From Veillonella rogosae JCM 15642 (GTDB lineage: Bacteria; Bacillota; Negativicutes; Veillonellales; Veillonellaceae), in the NCBI RefSeq assembly GCF_002959775.1, contig NZ_PPCX01000015.1, positions 37,567-101,566 on the forward strand: a DNA stretch of 64,000 bases, given 5' to 3'. Positions 61,901 through 64,000 of this stretch are shown piece by piece. Positions within the stretch are counted from its first letter, which is position 1. Every line of letters begins with the position of its first letter. The notes beneath the pieces were generated by a model that was not told where the DNA came from, searched no databases, and worked only from the letters and a program-made list of their open reading frames with translations. Position numbers and translations under genes: made by a program.

Positions 61901-63394
61901 ATGAGTGTAACAACTACTGCCCCTCCACAAAAGGCGCGTACAACTGCTCAAAATATTGGACTTATTTTATCCTTCATTGTTCTAGGTGGTATTTTATTAT
62001 TGCCTACACCGGAAACATTATCTACCGGTGGTCATCGTATGATCGGTGTGCTCGCTTTTGCCATCATCTTATGGATGACCTCAGCCGTTTCCTATCCAGT
62101 GAGTGCTACTATGATTACAGCACTTACGGCGCTACTGTTAGGGTTTTCACCGAATCCCGAAGCACCTGCCAAGGCTATGGGTACCGCTAATGCATTAAAG
62201 CTTATCATTTCTGGTTACTCTTCACCGGCTATGATTCTTGTAGGCGCTGCCATGTTTATCTCTGTAGCTATGCGCAAAACAGGTCTCGATCGTCGTATTG
62301 CCATGTTAGTATTGTCTAGCGTTGGTACTAAGGTAAGCCGTATTTATTTAGGTGTTATTATTACAGGACTTATCCTCGCCTTCTTCGTACCAAGTGCAAC
62401 GGCTCGTATTGCTTGCTTAGCACCGATTATCATCGGTATTGTTGAAAATTTGGGTATTGAACGTAAAAGCCGTGTAGCAGCTCTACTCATGGTAGGCGCC
62501 GTACAGGCCGATACGTTCTGGAATATTATGATTCAAACGGCGGCCGCACAAAATCTTGTGGCTGTAGGCTTTATACAAACTCAGATGAATACATCTATTA
62601 GCTGGATAGATTGGCTTACCGCAGCGGCTCCATTCTCTATTGTTATGGTTATCATTGCCTACTTCTTAACTCAAGCATTAATTAAGCCGGAGTTCAAAGA
62701 ACTTGTAGGTGGTGATGTACAACTCACTAAAATGCGCCAAGAAATCGGTCCTATGAGCACTGATGAAAAGAAACTATTATGTATCTCGATTGGACTACTT
62801 GCATTGTGGGCTACCGGTGGTAAGCTCCATTCTATCGACACAACAACTACAACAATCGTGGCTATCGCATTGTTCTTCTTCCCTAAAATTGGTATTATGG
62901 ACTGGAAATTTGCACAGCCAAACATCGACTGGGGTTCCATCGTTATGTTTGGTGCTGGTATCGGCCTTGGCTCTGTATTACTGAAAACAAAGGCAGCCAC
63001 TTGGCTTGCTCAAGTATTCGTAAATGCATTCTCACTTGAAAGTGCTAGTGTATTTATCTTAATTGCTGTAATGGCGGCCTTCCTCATTGTCATTCACCTA
63101 GGATTTGCATCTGCTACAGCCCTCTCCTCTGCTATGATTCCTATCGTTATATCCATCGTAGTAGGACATAACGCAGAAGGTCTTAACCCAATCGGCGTAA
63201 CCATGCTTATGCAATATGCGATCTGCTTCGGTCTTGTATTACCAGTAAACTCACCACAAGGTATGGTGGCTTACGGTACAGACACATTCGACGTAAAAAC
63301 ATTTATGACTACAGGCATTCCATTGACTATTATTGGCTATGTTATGATGCTCGTATTTGCCCTAACATACTGGCACTGGATTGGAATTGCTTAA
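61901..63394 (+). CDS. SLC13/DASS anion:sodium symporter
   Basis: 497 residues, about 12 helices. Features: VLAFAIILWMTSAVSYPVSA at the start, AVQADTFWNIMIQTAAAQN and FASATALSSAMIPIVISI; the second signature is LVLPVNSPQGMVAYGTDTF, where SPQG replaces the more common SNPPG-type loop. The family imports dicarboxylates (succinate, malate, tartrate) or sulfate. SD AAAGGAG. Confidence 0.9.
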   Translation: MSVTTTAPPQKARTTAQNIGLILSFIVLGGILLLPTPETLSTGGHRMIGVLAFAIILWMTSAVSYPVSATMITALTALLLGFSPNPEAPAKAMGTANALKLIISGYSSPAMILVGAAMFISVAMRKTGLDRRIAMLVLSSVGTKVSRIYLGVIITGLILAFFVPSATARIACLAPIIIGIVENLGIERKSRVAALLMVGAVQADTFWNIMIQTAAAQNLVAVGFIQTQMNTSISWIDWLTAAAPFSIVMVIIAYFLTQALIKPEFKELVGGDVQLTKMRQEIGPMSTDEKKLLCISIGLLALWATGGKLHSIDTTTTTIVAIALFFFPKIGIMDWKFAQPNIDWGSIVMFGAGIGLGSVLLKTKAATWLAQVFVNAFSLESASVFILIAVMAAFLIVIHLGFASATALSSAMIPIVISIVVGHNAEGLNPIGVTMLMQYAICFGLVLPVNSPQGMVAYGTDTFDVKTFMTTGIPLTIIGYVMMLVFALTYWHWIGIA

Positions 63395-63408
63395 CATCAA
63401 TAAATCAG

Positions 63409-63540
63409 AACCACCCGTAAAACGGGTGGTTTGCTCACGGGCTATAAGCCCGTAGTACTAGGCCAGCGTCTAAAGGCGCTGGCTTTCACTACGTTCAAGC
63501 CGCATAGCCATTGACTCGTAACGCTCCCCTTAAAGGGGAT
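63409..63540. repeat. Hairpin-rich end of an IS200/IS605 element
   Basis: Consecutive hairpins: ACCACCCG/CGGGTGGT (63410-63430, also a terminator for the SLC13 gene), CGGGCT/AGCCCG, GCCAGCG/CGCTGGC and CCCCTT/AAGGGG. Such subterminal hairpins are bound by TnpA of IS200/IS605. The exact end cannot be fixed. Confidence 0.6.
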
Positions 63541-63545
63541 ATGTA

Positions 63546-64000
63546 TTACTTGCTACCCTTAAAAGGGTCCTCATATTCTTTTACACTAAGTTTATCTTTC
63601 ATTTGGTCATGTAACTCTTGCTCACGTATATATTTTTTTACGGTAGCTTCATTTAATCCTACTGTACTTACATAATATCCCTCGGACCAAAAGTGTCTAT
63701 TTCCAAATTTATACTTTAAGTTTGCGTATTTATCGAACATCATTAGCGCACTTTTACCCTTTAGATATCCCATAAAAGATGAAACTGATATTTTAGGTGG
63801 AATTAACACTAGCATATGCACATGATCTGCCATAAGCTCCCCCTCTATAATCTTGACGCCCTTATATTCACATAAACGTCTCAGTATTTCACGTAAACTA
63901 TTTCTGTATTGATTATATATAACTTTACGTCTATACTTAGGTGTAAATACTATGTGGTATTTGCATAACCATTTTGTGTGCGCAAGGCTCTGTGTCTTTG
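63546..64000 (-). CDS. tnpA: IS200/IS605 TnpA (Y1 transposase), cut by the window edge
   Basis: The frame stays open to the edge: KTQSLAHTKWLCKYHIVFTP and RRKVIYNQYRNSLREILRRL lead into ELMADHVHMLVLIPPK with the HxH metal motif. The catalytic tyrosine is in ATVKKYIREQE near the end. About 151 residues are present and only the first few are missing. It would cut single-stranded DNA and move the element by the peel-and-paste route. No tnpB gene is seen on the visible side. Confidence 0.92.
   Translation of the reverse strand, partial: KTQSLAHTKWLCKYHIVFTPKYRRKVIYNQYRNSLREILRRLCEYKGVKIIEGELMADHVHMLVLIPPKISVSSFMGYLKGKSALMMFDKYANLKYKFGNRHFWSEGYYVSTVGLNEATVKKYIREQELHDQMKDKLSVKEYEDPFKGSK

Overview
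The window looks like a diderm Firmicute of the class Negativicutes, most likely Veillonella. This rests on recognised protein families and gene-control style, not on a database search. The DNA is AT-rich. The genes use strong Firmicute-type Shine-Dalgarno (SD) sequences and an L20-type leader precedes infC-rpmI-rplT, yet there is an outer-membrane two-partner secretion transporter. An acetate/succinate-type transporter, an OFA-family (oxalate/formate or lactate type) carrier and an anion:Na+ symporter fit an organic-acid lifestyle.

Layout. 0-11 kb: a contact-dependent-inhibition (CDI)-like locus on the minus strand, with transporter cdiB, a giant adhesin/toxin cdiA broken by one in-frame TAA, and small membrane proteins at its 3' end that are candidate immunity genes separated by a repeat. 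11.5-15.4 kb: an exported CbiK-type chelatase and a FecBCD/BtuFCD-like metal or tetrapyrrole ABC importer, with repeated operator-like boxes. 15.6-22.6 kb: the anaerobic cobalamin operon cbiD-E-T-F-G-H-J-C behind yajQ. 22.8-37 kb: exported proteins, pseudouridine synthase, aldolase, flippase, transporters and housekeeping genes.

37-48 kb: the most interesting part. Five near-identical cassettes, all in the same orientation, each encode the same 25-residue hydrophobic holin-like peptide. Each has a conserved promoter (TTTACT, 17 nt, TATATT), an SD partly held in a hairpin, and a convergent antisense RNA from an extended -10 promoter that ends at a shared bidirectional terminator. This is the architecture of a type I toxin-antitoxin system. 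Two decayed relatives lie at 29.3 and 34.1 kb. Between the cassettes lie two members of a lineage-specific exported protein family; a third is at 57 kb.

43.6-57 kb: a defence island with an IS30 transposase remnant, McrBC, two unknown genes, a GIY-YIG/helicase protein with an Eco57I-type methyltransferase, and a Bro-N protein. 57-64 kb: exported proteins, the infC-rpmI-rplT operon with an AUU-initiated infC, an SLC13 transporter behind 17-bp tandem repeats, and an IS200/IS605 TnpA that runs off the end of the window.
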